Origin: Pleurostoma richardsiae
Lineage: Eukaryota; Ascomycota; Sordariomycetes; Calosphaeriales; Pleurostomataceae
Length of the DNA: 64,000 nt
Direction: 5' to 3'
NCBI GenBank assembly: GCA_030052745.1
Contig: JANBVO010000019.1
Coordinates: forward strand, 558,001-622,000
Shown here: positions 1-10,840 of the stretch, in pieces
How the letters are laid out: every line of letters begins with the position of its first letter
How positions within the stretch are numbered: the first letter of the stretch is position 1
Translations under genes and position numbers: made by a program
The notes under the pieces: model-generated
The model's input: only the letters and a program-made list of their open reading frames with translations
Database searches by the model: none
Told to the model about the DNA's origin: nothing

Positions 1-167
1 GGTCAATTCCGTTAAGAAGACAAGCGGTGCTTAACAATGTTGTTTCATTTATCAGCCGCCGCCGGGTCAAGGCACATTTTCTACAAGCCAGCAGGCAGCT
101 ATGTGAAAGCTACTACTAGACGTGATTATCTACCTTTGAGCCGATATCCAGTCTAAGATTAAGTATT

Positions 168-1451
168 CTACACGGTGCGAGCCCTCATATCTTCATACAT
201 GTCTCTATGCAAACCCTCAATCAGCTCCGTCACAACCTCTCCTTCCATCGCCATGTTGCCCACGGCCGTCTCCGCCCAAACGGTCCACCCCCGGCCGCCA
301 ACACGCTTCCCGCAGAACTTGACGGGCGAGCCGCAATACAGCGGATGCGTGTTGCGGTACTTGATGCTCTTGATGCCTTCAAATGTCCCGCTACCTGGCC
401 GAGCGCTAGCCCCCTCGTCAACGAGACGCTGCCGCAGGAGTGTGCATAGAAACGTCAGGGTCAGCGGACCATGAACGACTAGGCCCGGCAGCCCTTCAAC
501 AAGCTTGCAGTATTCTGGATCGAGGTGTATGGCGTGCGTATTGAATGTCAGGCTGCTATATCGGAATAGCAGCTTGGGATTCGGCCACATCGTGTGAGAG
601 AAGTCCTCCCTCCCACCGTATGGCGGCCTCATGCTCCGCTGTCGTGCCGTGGCTCCCGCTCCCTGCGCCGGCGGCTTCATGAACACCACGTTGCGCACCT
701 CCCGGACGCTCACCTGGTCGTCACGTCCCAACCGCTCGCGGATGCTGGTTTCGTCCTCGCCATCGGTGCACGGCCCCGCGCGCCGCTCGATAGCCACGAA
801 GACGAGGGGATTGTCGCTGTCGGGCCGTTTGACAACGACGTCTATGATGCGCTCCATACACGCGGCGCGGCCCCCGCCGAGGACCATACGCAGGGCCGGG
901 TTGTTGTTGAAGTGCACTTCCCCACCGGCCCACATGCGGCGGGTAAAGGGCGCTCCGGGCGACTGCCGGGGGTCGGTGCCGTCTGGGAGGGTCATGCTGT
1001 CGGGCAGCATGGGCGGGAAGTGCACCAGATGGTGGGATGGCGGGAGGTGGAACTTGTCCTCTAAGGCGGAAGGGAGACGTGGCTCAGTGTACGAGCCGTC
1101 GCTGTCACCAAACCGGGGTAGATAGTCGCTCAGTGTCATGCTTAGCATGTAAGATTGCCGTGGAGATAGGTAGTCGTAGATGATGGGGAGTCTGCGGGCC
1201 TTCATCTCATCGACATCGACTTTGTGAAACAGTGAACGGATGGCCACTCGCGTTCCTACTGACTCCGGAGGAGGCCATGAGAACCGTGGTCTCACCCCTG
1301 TCAGCAGTATTCCCCGAAGAGACAGCTGCGTTACCCCAGCCCCAAGCTTCATATCTATGAGGTTCGTCGCGTTCTGTTTCTGAAGCAAACGTCTTATGAC
1401 CACTCGCCCAAGAACAATTGGGCTAGCACATAATGCTCTCACAAGAGTCAA
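168..1451 (-). CDS. MaoC/HTD2-type hydratase, probable itaconyl-/mesaconyl-CoA hydratase
   Basis: A single-exon protein of 427 residues with a hot-dog fold hydratase layout. The C-terminal half carries the family signature: a 'LTFNTHAIHLD' stretch (about residue 300), then 'GLPGLVVHGPLTLTFL', which match mesaconyl-C4-CoA hydratase and the mitochondrial hydroxyacyl-thioester dehydratase HTD2. The N-terminus is basic and hydroxylated with few acids, which looks like a mitochondrial presequence. In this context the likely reaction is hydration of itaconyl-CoA (or mesaconyl-CoA) to citramalyl-CoA, because a citramalyl-CoA lyase-type gene lies divergently 265 bp away and a CoA ligase pair lies in the same cluster. 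The alternative is a second copy of HTD2 of mitochondrial fatty acid synthesis. The family call is firm; the substrate is inferred from neighbours. Confidence 0.8.
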   Translation of the reverse strand: MTLVRALCASPIVLGRVVIRRLLQKQNATNLIDMKLGAGVTQLSLRGILLTGVRPRFSWPPPESVGTRVAIRSLFHKVDVDEMKARRLPIIYDYLSPRQSYMLSMTLSDYLPRFGDSDGSYTEPRLPSALEDKFHLPPSHHLVHFPPMLPDSMTLPDGTDPRQSPGAPFTRRMWAGGEVHFNNNPALRMVLGGGRAACMERIIDVVVKRPDSDNPLVFVAIERRAGPCTDGEDETSIRERLGRDDQVSVREVRNVVFMKPPAQGAGATARQRSMRPPYGGREDFSHTMWPNPKLLFRYSSLTFNTHAIHLDPEYCKLVEGLPGLVVHGPLTLTFLCTLLRQRLVDEGASARPGSGTFEGIKSIKYRNTHPLYCGSPVKFCGKRVGGRGWTVWAETAVGNMAMEGEVVTELIEGLHRDMYEDMRARTV

Positions 1452-1716
1452 ACGCCGAGAGACTCGGAGGAACCTGTCGCTTGGTGTAAGAACCGTTTGG
1501 CCATCCTAGTGAGCGATGCTCGAGAGGGCATCTCGGCTATTTGCTAATTGTTCAGGGGGTATTGCACCGGTTATATGGCATAGATAGCCGACTCGCCCCA
1601 CCAGTTGACCTACACGCCCCAAGGAACTACCACAGGCCATGCGAAGACCGGACGGACTGTTATTACTGTGTCATGTTTTCAATACGCGTCACACTTTCCA
1701 TAGGAGAGCAGACAAG
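1452..1716. promoter_or_regulatory. Bidirectional promoter of hydratase and lyase genes
   Basis: This 265 bp stretch separates two divergent coding regions and must hold both promoters. It contains CCGGACGG at 1648-1655, a variant (CGG-A-CGG, direct rather than inverted) of the CGGWCCG palindrome found upstream of other genes in this cluster. No clear TATA box is seen. Confidence 0.5.
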
Positions 1717-2806
1717 ATGTCTGTCAGGCAGTCTTTGAGGAGGGCCATGCTATACAGTAAGAAACATGCAACTATGGGCACAGATTTCGGGAACTAAGCG
1801 ACTACAAGTCCCAGGGTCTTCTGAAAAGATGCTTGAGAAGTCTCGAAATCTTGCCATTGACTGCGCTATATACGACCTCGAAGACTCTGTCAGTCCCCAG
1901 AGCAAAGAGGCTGCCAGGAAGCGCCTAGGCGACTTTCTTTCGTCCTCACGGCCACACAGGGTCACCGAGGTCGCAGTCCGTATCAACGGAGTCGACAGCG
2001 GACACGCCCTAGATGATTTAACGAAAGTGGTTCGTAGACACCACAGGCGACTGCAAGTTTAGCCAAGAACTAAACATGTCCTATTACCACAGTTGAGAAG
2101 CCCAAATGTTGACACCATCGTCGTCCCCAAAGTGCAGACGGCGGCGGACCTCCATTTTGTCGCAGATGTCGTCCGCCACCTCCAGCCAGACCAGCGGGTG
2201 GCGACCTCAATCGAATATGGTAATTCTCGGCAGCAACAAGCATCACGGCTCCTGGCTCTGATCGAGACGGCCAAGGGTCTCGTGAACCTCCCCGATATCT
2301 GCAAGGCGAGTCCCCTTCTTTGCGGTCTTGGGTTCGCCGCGGAGGATTTCTGTCTAGACCTGTCTATAACGCGCAGCCCATCACTCAGTGAGCTGCTGTA
2401 CGCCCGTAGTGCAATAGTCACCGCCGCGCGCGCACATGATCTTCCGTCCGCCATTGACCTTGTATGCACGGCTTTTAAGGGCGATGAGGGTTTACAGGCA
2501 CTGGAGGACGAGTGTGCGGACGGTAGGCGGCTAGGATTCACCGGCAAGCAGGCAATCCACCCATCGCAAATATCTCTTATACAGAGCGCTTTCGGACCCA
2601 GCGGGGATGAGGTAGAGTGGGCTGTGAGGGTGGTAACGGCTGATGCGAAAGCCTCGGCGGCAGGAAAGGGAGCTTGGACTATGGACGGGAAGATGGTCGA
2701 CAGTCCCGTCGTTTCAAGAGCACAAGGAATCGTAAACAAGGCCGCGGAGTGTGGAATAGACTTGCAGGCGATGCGGGAGAAGTGGAAAGATCAGAAACCA
2801 GAGTAG
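1717..2806 (+). CDS. Citramalyl-CoA lyase-type HpcH/CitE family lyase (CLYBL-like)
   Basis: Three exons are inferred: 1717-1756, 1809-2029 and 2093-2806, giving 324 residues. The short first exon encodes 'SLRRAMLY', and splicing a 52 bp GTAAGA intron joins it to 'IPGSSEKMLEKS', the normal CitE start; starting later at 1766 would lose this. Family motifs follow in order: 'YDLEDSV', 'AVRING', 'VVPKVQ', 'ALIETAKGL', 'GFAAEDF' and 'GFTGKQAIHPSQ', which build the Mg/CoA-ester site. The family cleaves (S)-citramalyl-CoA or similar beta-hydroxyacyl-CoAs to acetyl-CoA and pyruvate or glyoxylate. Length fits CLYBL and fungal citramalyl-CoA lyases. It is divergent from the hydratase that would make its substrate. 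No PTS1 is seen; the basic N-terminus may be mitochondrial. Confidence 0.82.
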
Positions 2807-2944
2807 ATAGTATTCTTGGGCGTATGAGTCCCTCGTTGGCAAAGCAGCAGTACCATTCCAAAATTTTGACGCTGTATCTATCCTGTCAACTATCTGGCTT
2901 AGACTCCGTCTACTCATACCCTAGCGCTGCGGAAAACATCACAT

Positions 2945-4227
2945 TCAGCTCCAGTCAATGACGGGCTTGACAACCTAGGTAGCACAGTGACATGGATTAG
3001 CCTGCTGCTGTAAAGAGAACTGGCCTCGGTTGACTGGACATTCACGTACCCGACCTGAATGCATATCACGGATTGCATCCTGCAGCTGAGATACCGGATA
3101 TGTCTTGCAAAGCTTCTCGATCGGGAAATGCCCTGCCTGATGCATGGCAATCAATTTCGGGATGAACTCCGGGGGATTGGAACCGCCTTCGATGACACCG
3201 ATGAACTTCTTGTTGTCTAGCAGGAAGCGTAGAGGGTCAATTTGGACGCGGGCTCCCGAGGGCGGTACTCCAACGATAGCCGCTGTGCCTTCGGGTCCGA
3301 TCGACTCAATCATATCCTCGATCACCTTCGGAACACCAGTGCAGTCAATCGCGAACATCGCGCCACCATTAGTAACGCGCCGGATTCTTTCAACCACGTT
3401 GCCGGCCTCTCTCGAGTTCACCGCGTCCGTGGCTCCCAGTTGCGTCGCGAGGTCCAGCCTGTCCTTCAGAATGTCCACGGCAATGATCTGTCCGACTTCC
3501 AGGTAGCGTGCAGCCATCAGAGCGGCGAGCCCGACACTGCCGAGGCCAAACACGACGACGGAGTCTGCCTTAGTTGGCTTAAGCACGTTTAAGACGGTGC
3601 CGGCGCCTGTCTGGAACCCGCATCCAATAGGGGCGAATAGCTGTAGTCGACTGGGGTCGGGGCACTTGACCACGCACTTTTCGTTGACGACCGACATCTT
3701 CGAGAAAGACGACTGGCCAAAGTACTGGCTCCTCACCGGCTGTCCATCGACAAGCCTGGCAGGTGTACTTCGGTCGCTCAGCCTGACAGCGTTGTGGTTG
3801 ACTTGGGGGTGAATGTGGCAAGAAGCTGGACGGCCTGACATGCACGCCTTGCAATTGTCACACGTGTTGAATGAGAGGAGTACAGCGTCGCCGACTTTGA
3901 TCTCCTTGTTCTTGACATCCTTGCCAGTTGCGCGAACGATGCCCGCACCCTCATGCCCGAAGATGGCTGGAAACTCACACATGGGCAGGAGGCCCTGCTG
4001 CAAGACGATATCCGTGTGGCCTGCGAGAACATCAAGTCTCAGTCACAATGAAGCTGCGAGAAAGAAGGGAAGCATCGGAAAAGGAGGATGGAGGGAGGCT
4101 GAGAAGAGGACAGCTTACAGATTCCGCTGTACTTCATCTCAACAAGCACCTCATCCGCGCGGACTTCGTCAAGTATGACCGGGACCAACCTGAAGTCCGC
4201 CTTTGGGCTTTCCACGACCAAGGCCAT
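2945..4227 (-). CDS. Zinc-dependent alcohol dehydrogenase, aryl-alcohol/XylB type
   Basis: Three exons are inferred: 4227-4119, 4020-3050 and 2974-2945, giving 369 residues. The last exon is only ten codons and restores the normal family end 'VVKPVIDWS' that a read-through of the second intron would destroy. The medium-chain dehydrogenase features are complete: 'GICHTD' and 'GHEGAG' for the catalytic zinc, the four-cysteine structural zinc loop 'CDNCKACMSGRPASC', and the Rossmann motif 'GLGSVGLAA'. It oxidises a primary alcohol to an aldehyde with NAD. The frame stays open upstream to ATGs at 4386 and 4407, which would add a polar extension of about 53-60 residues; I chose 4227 because family homology begins there and its context is ACCATGG. 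Probably cytosolic. Confidence 0.85.
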
Positions 4228-4911
4228 GGTTTCGATGTTTCTACGCGGTTCTGAGCTGTCCAGTGCTGTATTCAATTGCCCAGTGTTTGAGGCATCTTCC
4301 TCGTGGCTGACCTGTGCCTCCCATTTCTCTGAGGAAGCAGCCTTGTCATACGTTGATAGGTGCGTTTCTAGCTCTGCCGATGCCATGTTATTCGAAATCT
4401 GTGCCATTGGGCAAGAAGATATCTCGATAGGGAGTGTAGTCACGGTGCAGATTTCGGGACAATGGGTCTGACCGACATAGAGGACAAGGAGGTGAGGATT
4501 TGACGTAGATCTACAAGTAGACGCCGTTGGAAAGGCCGCCGGACACCCGCTCGGCCGTGACCCGGTCCGGGTTGTGCTGGGCCGGCCGGTTGGGGGAGAC
4601 CCGGTGGCTTCAGTCATAGCCGACTAGTACTACGGGCCGCGTGAGGGCCACTGAGTCGAGTCCCGCAACGGTAGAGATGCAGCATTTCTTACGCCTTGCT
4701 AGCAAACCCGCACTGGACTGTTAGCTCTTCATCTTCAAAGACATATTTAAGGATCACGGGTGGTGCAGCTGCAATAAATCATGCGCTTGAGATAGGTATG
4801 AAGGCATTGGCTGCAGGCTGAGGGCTATCTCACTCTCGCAGTGCGTAGAATGCGAACGGGAAATGCGGGTGGAAATGTACAGATGGGTGCCAAATAGCGC
4901 TACCAAGCCCC
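4228..4911. promoter_or_regulatory. Alcohol dehydrogenase promoter region with CGGTCCG palindrome
   Basis: A 684 bp gap between the alcohol dehydrogenase start and the stop of the next minus-strand gene. CGGTCCG lies at 4563-4569 within a longer near-palindrome ACCCGGTCCGGGT, followed by a GGCCGGCCGG run. The same heptamer (or its complement CGGACCG) occurs upstream of three other cluster starts, so it is a candidate Zn2Cys6 operator. Confidence 0.45.
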
Positions 4912-6730
4912 CTACTTCGGTGCCGGCATGCCCGTGTTGAGATACACAGCCTTCGTTTGCGTGTAATTCTCCAGCACAGCCTCCCCACATTCTCTCCCTA
5001 TGCCGCTCTGCTTGTATCCTCCAAACGGGATACTCCAATGCACGAGATTATACATGTTGACCCAGGTCGTGCCGGCCTTGAGCGCGTTGGTCACGCGGAC
5101 CGCGCGTTCGTAGTCTTTGGTGTGCACGGCAGCGGCTAGGCCGTAGCTCGTGTCGTTGGCGAGCTGTAGAACCTCATCCTCCGAGGAGAACTTGGCGATA
5201 GCGACGACGGGGCCGAAGATCTCTTCTTTCATGATCTGCAACGCATAGGCTATTTAGAAAGACGTGCTCTGACTTGGAGGCATTGTAAGAGACATGGGAG
5301 ATGTTGGCTTCACTCACCTTCATATCCGGCTTCACGTTCGTGAAGATCGTGGGCTCAATATAGTAACCGCTTCCGCTGCCGACTTTTGCTGTCTTGCCGC
5401 CCAGTTGGACTGTCGCGCCTTCTTGCTTTCCGCTCTCGATGTAATCGAGGATTTTCTGGTGCTGCATCTTGCTGTTCTGCGGACCCTGGTCTACACCGGC
5501 CTCGAAGTTGTCGCCCACCTTGAGCTTGGCCATGCGCTCCGTATACTTCTGGACGAATACATCGTAGACGTCCTCGTGCACGTAGATGCGCGTGCCCGCG
5601 TGGCATGTCTGGCCGAAATTCATGTTGATGCCCCAAGCGGACCACTCCACGGCCTTCTCCATGTCGGCGTCTGGGAAGATAATGTTCTGCATCCACTGTC
5701 AGTCACGTTTGGACTTTCATTCTGTGTACAGAGAGCAAAATCAAGAAAGGGTAACACACCGGGCTCTTTCCTCCCAGTTCAAGAGTGACCTTCTTTAGGT
5801 TGGATGCTGCAGAAGCCTTCAGGATCGCCCTCCCGGTTGCCGTGGAGCCAGTAAAGGCGACCTTGTCGATACCCATATGCGAGGCAATGGCATTGCCTAC
5901 GGTCTTGCCGAAGCCTGGTACGTGGTTGATGACTCCGGCAGGGAATCCCGCCTCTCTGATCAGCTCACATATTTTCAGGGCTGTTAGCGGAGTCGCCTCG
6001 GCGGACTTGATCACCACAGTGTTGCCAGCCGCAATAGCCGGAGCGATCTTCCAGGTAAACATCAGGAGGGGGAAACTAGGAGCATCGTCAGTCCTCTGCT
6101 GGCGTGCGATAGTGCAGATGGCGAAACCACTCACTTCCATGGTATAATCTGACCACAGACTCCGATGGGCTCCCGTCGAGTGTAGGCAAATGCCCCAGGG
6201 ATGTTGAACGACGTCATGCCTAGTATCTTGTCCGCCCAGCCCGCATAGTACTTAAGCGTGCCTACGGATCCGGGAAAGTCGAGAGTAGATGCTTGTCGGT
6301 ACGTCTTGCCCGTGTCGACCATCTCGAGGGCTATGATATCTTCCTTGTCGCGCTCCATCAGCTCTGCCAGTCGGTGCAGGAGCTCGCCCCGGTAGACTGG
6401 GTTGGAAGAAGCCCATTGGCTGCTCTCAAAGGCTCTCCGTGCAGCTTTGACGGCCTCGTCAACGTCCTCTTCCCGACCCTCTTCGACCCGTAATAGCTCC
6501 GTCGCTGTTGCTGGGTTCTCGACGCCGAATGTGTTGCCGCCGATAGACTTCCTGAACTCGTTGTCGATGAACAGACCGGTAGGCACAGTGACATTGCGGC
6601 CGGCAATCTTCAGCACTTGTGACGGAGCGGTACTAGCCAGCCGCGCAAGCTTCCAGCCCTGGTTCGGCCGATGGGCTCGTAGCAAGGCTCCTCCTCGGGC
6701 TAGAAGGACTGACCTCTTCACCATCGACAT
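4912..6730 (-). CDS. Mitochondrial aldehyde dehydrogenase (ALDH1/2 type)
   Basis: Four exons are inferred: 6730-6135, 6075-5760, 5686-5318 and 5235-4912, giving 534 residues. All junctions keep frame and fall at standard family positions. The first 35 residues are basic and free of acids ('[14 protein letters not shown]'), a convincing mitochondrial presequence. Catalytic features are present: 'IIPWNFPLL', 'GSTATGR', the general-base Glu in 'LELGGKSP', the nucleophile Cys in 'GQTCHAGTR' and 'EEIFGPV'. The protein resembles ALDH1/2 rather than semialdehyde enzymes. It probably oxidises the aldehyde made by the adjacent alcohol dehydrogenase, whose coding region lies downstream on the same strand. 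Confidence 0.9.
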
Positions 6731-7201
6731 ACTTGCTATTCAGAGAGCAATGCTTATTCAATAAAATGGTACAAGCGCCGGCCCATGGGAATACGGTCAT
6801 CATACTTGAAGATATAACTTGCACAGAGAGTGGTTGGTACTCGGTTATATGATCCGCCTAGACACGGACCGTGTTACGCTACCGGGTAGCCGTGCTACTG
6901 TACTGTTAATTTAGCTAAGGCGATGCAGGTCATTGTTAGCTAATACAAGAATCCCTAGCCCCTAGAAACTGTACGTTAGCATATTCAATAGAGGTTTCAG
7001 GGTGTTTGAAATCTGGTTGGTGCCTTTGAATAGGCGCCGTGGGATCAGATTCACAAGGTCTAATGAGAAAGCCGCACAGCCGACAGATAGGTTGTCTATT
7101 CTACGGAAGGTTACGACGACGTCTCTACCTCCAAGACACAAACACAAAGCGTATGTTGAGGGATACTTGCGAGCCGGCTCTTGTTACCAGAACATGTACT
7201 G
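6731..7201. promoter_or_regulatory. Aldehyde dehydrogenase promoter region with CGGACCG palindrome
   Basis: A 471 bp gap. ACACGGACCGTGT, centred on CGGACCG at 6865-6871, is a 13 bp palindrome apart from its central base and lies about 135 bp before the aldehyde dehydrogenase start. The 3' half of the gap is downstream of the next gene and shows nothing else recognisable. Confidence 0.5.
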
Positions 7202-9032
7202 TTAAATCTGTCGTACTGGCAGACCTAGTCCTCCCAGTGTGACTGTCTGGAGGGAATGTCAGATAATATTCTTAGAAGCACAGGATGCACGCGATGTCTT
7301 ACCTTCAATATTTGAAACTCTTCAATGCCCACGCGGCCGCCCTCACGCCCAAAGCCGGAGTGTTTGACACCACCGAAAGGAGCCACGGGGTCGGAAATCA
7401 CACCTGTATTGACGCCCACCATGCCAGTCTGCAGCAGCTCCGCAGCCCTCCACGCCTGGGATAGTTTGTCAGTGTAGACGTAAGCAGCCAAGCCGACTTC
7501 AGAGTCATTGGCCATCTTCAGGAGCTCCTCTTCCGTCCCAAAGCGATAGAATGCCACCACCGGGCCAAAGATCTCCTCTCGGCTAGCCCGCATTGACGAA
7601 GTCATGTTCTTCAACACTGTAGCTGGGTAGAGCGTTTCACTGTCATTGCTCGACCTGTCTCCACCCGTCACAACTTCCGCGCCCTTTTCGCGAGCATCCT
7701 GGATCAGTCTCTCAACCTTGTCCGCGGCCTTGCGGGTAATCAGCGGGCCAAGAGTTGTTCCCGCGGACATGGGGTCTCCGGGAATCATCCTCTCGCGAAC
7801 CACCGCGGCGAATCGGTCCACGAAGGTGTCGTAGATACCCTCTTGGACATAAACGCGGTTGGCGCAGACGCAGGTCTGCCCTGATGCACGAAACTTGGCC
7901 GCCATGAGGCCCTCAACAGCGGTGTCCACATCGGCATCGTCGAAAACTAGTTCCATATTAGACGACACTTCAAAGTCTCCTTCACAGGAGAGGTACCTAC
8001 TGATGAACGGCGCATTTCCGCCCAGCTCCATTGAGAGCTTTTTGAGTGTCGAGCTCGACTGTTGCATGAGGATTTTCCCGACTCCCGTGGAACCGGTAAA
8101 AGACACCTTCTTGACCAGTGGGCTCTCGCATATTGCCTTACCCACCTCGGCGACATTCTTGTTCGCCGTGACGATGTTGAACACCCCAGCGGGCAAGCCA
8201 GCCCGCTCGCCCAGCTCCGCCAGCGCCAGTGCAGAGTAGGGAGTCTCCGCCGCTGGCTTGAGCACCACACTGCACCCGGCCGCAACCGAAGCCCCGACCT
8301 TCCTGGTGATCATCGCTGACGGGAAGTTCCACGGCGTGATGATCCCCACCACCCCGACGGGCTGCTTCAGTGTCAGGACCCGATTTCCAGGCGTGCTGGA
8401 CTCGATGGTCTCTCCATATGCGCGGAGTGCTTCTCCCTGGAACCACTCGAAGAAGCTCGCCGCGTACTTGATTTCCGCACGTGCCGCCTCAAGGGGGCGC
8501 CCGTTCTCGAAGCTTAGGATGGTCGCGAGGTCACCCTCGTGCTCTTGCATCAGCTCGAACCATCTCTTCAGGATACCCGTGCGCTGTCGCGCTGAGCTGT
8601 GCTGGAACGAATCGAATGCCTGCTGGGCGATCTCAATACCGCGGACAGTGTCCCCTTGATCCCTGGTTCAAAGGTCAGCATTGTCGACGCTCTCGATCTG
8701 CCGACCGTCCTTAGACTATTCCTCTTACATCTCAGGGCATGTTCCTATCTCGGCGCCGTTGAAAGGATTGGAGACGGAGAACCGCTTTTTTGTCTTTCCA
8801 TCTGTCCATTTGCCGCCCACGTACGCCTGATCCCGGAGGAGTTTGGGATCCCGGAGTTTCGATCTCAGCTTTTAAGGTTCGTCAGCAATGTTCGGCTATA
8901 GGGAGGCACGTCACGTACTAGCTGGTTAGCTTCCGAGGCGAACGACCGTCTACACTGGGGGTTCGCTCTCAGCGCACCGTGGCCGGTCACCGCCGGCCAT
9001 GGAAGATGACGACGAGATACACGATAATACAT
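7202..9032 (-). CDS. Mitochondrial succinate-semialdehyde dehydrogenase-type ALDH
   Basis: Five exons are inferred: 9032-8919, 8868-8729, 8662-8001, 7946-7303 and 7246-7202, giving 534 residues. The first exon encodes a basic mitochondrial presequence ending in 'RRSFASEANQ'; the second supplies 'LRSKLRDPKLL', typical of the start of this family; the 15-codon last exon supplies 'TVTLGGLG'. Motifs: 'ITPWNFPSAMITRK', 'FTGSTGVGK', 'MELGGNAPF', and the catalytic Cys in 'GQTCVCANR', which with the 'KVGASVAAGCSVVLKPA' stretch mark the GabD-like succinate-semialdehyde branch. It would oxidise succinate semialdehyde or a substituted analogue such as itaconate semialdehyde to the diacid. The best-placed enzyme to feed the neighbouring CoA ligase. 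Confidence 0.88.
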
Positions 9033-9381
9033 CTCCCAAGGATTTAGAAATTGAATTGGCAGTCAGGTAAGCAATTGCTTGATCGGCTTGTAAAATGAGC
9101 AGTTCTTAGCTGTTCTCGGTCATCCATTATCCGAGTCAACAATGCCGCGTGGCCGGACCGTGATGGCCGGGCCCGCCTCCGCACCACGAGAGCCGAGCGC
9201 TTGATATATGAGATATCCGGGCTAGAAAGCCGGTACTTCTTTGAAATTATTGTCCATGTACCTCAGTAGTACTGCATCTGGAGAACTGGTACTCGCTCCT
9301 TTCATTCGGGGCTCATCCGTGCTTTCTCTTTCGGGCGAACATTTCGCGACAGTACATCGTTGGGCAGGACAGCTCTCCATC
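9033..9381. promoter_or_regulatory. Bidirectional promoter with CGGACCG palindrome
   Basis: A 349 bp region shared by the divergent semialdehyde dehydrogenase and short-chain dehydrogenase genes. CGGACCGTG begins at 9154, identical over nine bases to the copy at 6865, and sits about 122 bp from one start and 222 bp from the other. Confidence 0.5.
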
Positions 9382-10328
9382 ATGAATGCGATCAAGCGAG
9401 GCTCTCGACTGGCCGGCAAGGTCGCCATCGTGACAGGTTCGTTCTTCCCGGTTTTTCGGGTCAATATTTGTCGCAATCGTGCAGCTGACCAAGTGTAGGG
9501 GGAGGCTCTGGGTACGGAGAAGGCATAGCGAGAAGGTTCGCCCAGGAAGGCGCAAATGTCCTGATCGCCGACATCAACGAGCAGGGCGGGAAAAGCGTCG
9601 CTCATCAGCTTCCCGAGTCGATCTCCTTCCTGAGGGCTAATGTGGCTCTGGAGGAGGACTGGCACAAACTGATGGACACAGCCCAGTCGCGCTATGGCCG
9701 GATAGATTGCCTGGTGAACAACGCCGGCACGACGTACAAGAACAAGCCTACGGTAGATGTTACCAAGAAGGATTTCGATAGATGCTTCGACGTCAATGTG
9801 AAGGGTGTCTTCTTTGGCACGGCAGCGCTCATGCCACGGCTCATTAAGCAGGGCCAGGGAGGCGTCATGCTGAACATCGCGTCCGTGGGCGCCACGCGGC
9901 CGAGGCCAGGCCTTGTCTGGTACAATGCCTCAAAAGGCGCTATCTGGAACGTAGGTCTTGAGGATTTCGTGAAAGGGGCGTCCACTGATCTCAGCATGAT
10001 CCTAGGCAACCAAGGGCCTCGCCGCCGAGTACGGCCCTTACCAAATACGCGTCAACTCTGTCTGTCCTCTCCTTGGAGGCACTGGCTTGTGAGTAGACCA
10101 TTCAGGCACCTATTCCTACATGTATGTCTCTAATCGGCGGCTAGGTTTGAGGCCTTTTCCGGCTTACCGGACACACCAGAGAATAGGGCTAAGTTCATCG
10201 ACAATGTCCCACTGAGGCGCCTGTGCGAGCCGGATGATGTCGCGGGAGCTTGTGTGTTCTTGGCTTCTGATGAGAGCAAGTTCATTACGGGGATCAATCT
10301 GGACGTTGATGGCGGCCGGGCTGTATAA
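9382..10328 (+). CDS. Short-chain dehydrogenase/reductase (FabG-like)
   Basis: Four exons are inferred: 9382-9436, 9499-9950, 10006-10088 and 10145-10328, giving 257 residues, the normal classical SDR length. The nucleotide site 'TGGGSGYGEG' is created across the first splice junction. 'NNAG', the catalytic Ser in 'NIASVGATRP' and the 'YNASK' Tyr-Lys pair are intact, and the C-terminus has 'GINLDVDGGRAV'. An Asp after the second beta strand ('LIADIN') suggests NAD rather than NADP. It would interconvert a hydroxyl and a ketone. Its step in the pathway is unknown; it shares a promoter with the semialdehyde dehydrogenase, which points to co-expression. Confidence 0.85.
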
Positions 10329-10840
10329 GATTTGTGTGGATAAAAGTGATAGAGTGCTGTATTCACCCTTGGGGCCTTGCACGGACTGGCATATTCATTA
10401 GATACTCTGAGCTTCATGGTTCCGCTTCAAGTTTCTCACATAGCAGAATAAAGCTTCCTCCACGACCTCGGAAAATAAAGACTATGGAGCACCAGTGAGA
10501 GCCTCAGCGTTCGCCCCCTGTGCTAGAACCTTATCGCTACGGCCATGAGCGGCACTATCGCTGACCACTTTAAGGCACAACCCTAGTGTATAACCGTGAG
10601 CGTCGGCAAATTGCGTCGAGTAGCCTAAATACACTTGGGTCTCAGCCTATCACTTCGCTGATCGGGTCTCGGAGCCATACTGAAATAGTATCCAACCCAC
10701 CTACAAACCGTCATGTAGCCGATGACCTTCGGCCCCAGCTAGCCCATAAATCTTTCCTCTTGAGGGGAATCTGTCACCCCTCTAAGCATTATCAGACCGG
10801 AAATCTCGCAGCCGAGAGACGCGGACTACCTGTCACGGCC
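10329..10840. other. Intergenic, upstream of ligase beta gene
   Basis: A 512 bp gap between two plus-strand genes. It has CGG-rich half-sites (for example CGGACTA near 10822) but no exact CGGWCCG palindrome. I see no coding signal. Confidence 0.4.

Noticed and set aside
4228-4407. N-terminal extension of the alcohol dehydrogenase as a targeting peptide
   Set aside because: It is acidic and polar rather than basic and amphipathic, and family homology starts at the ATG at 4227.
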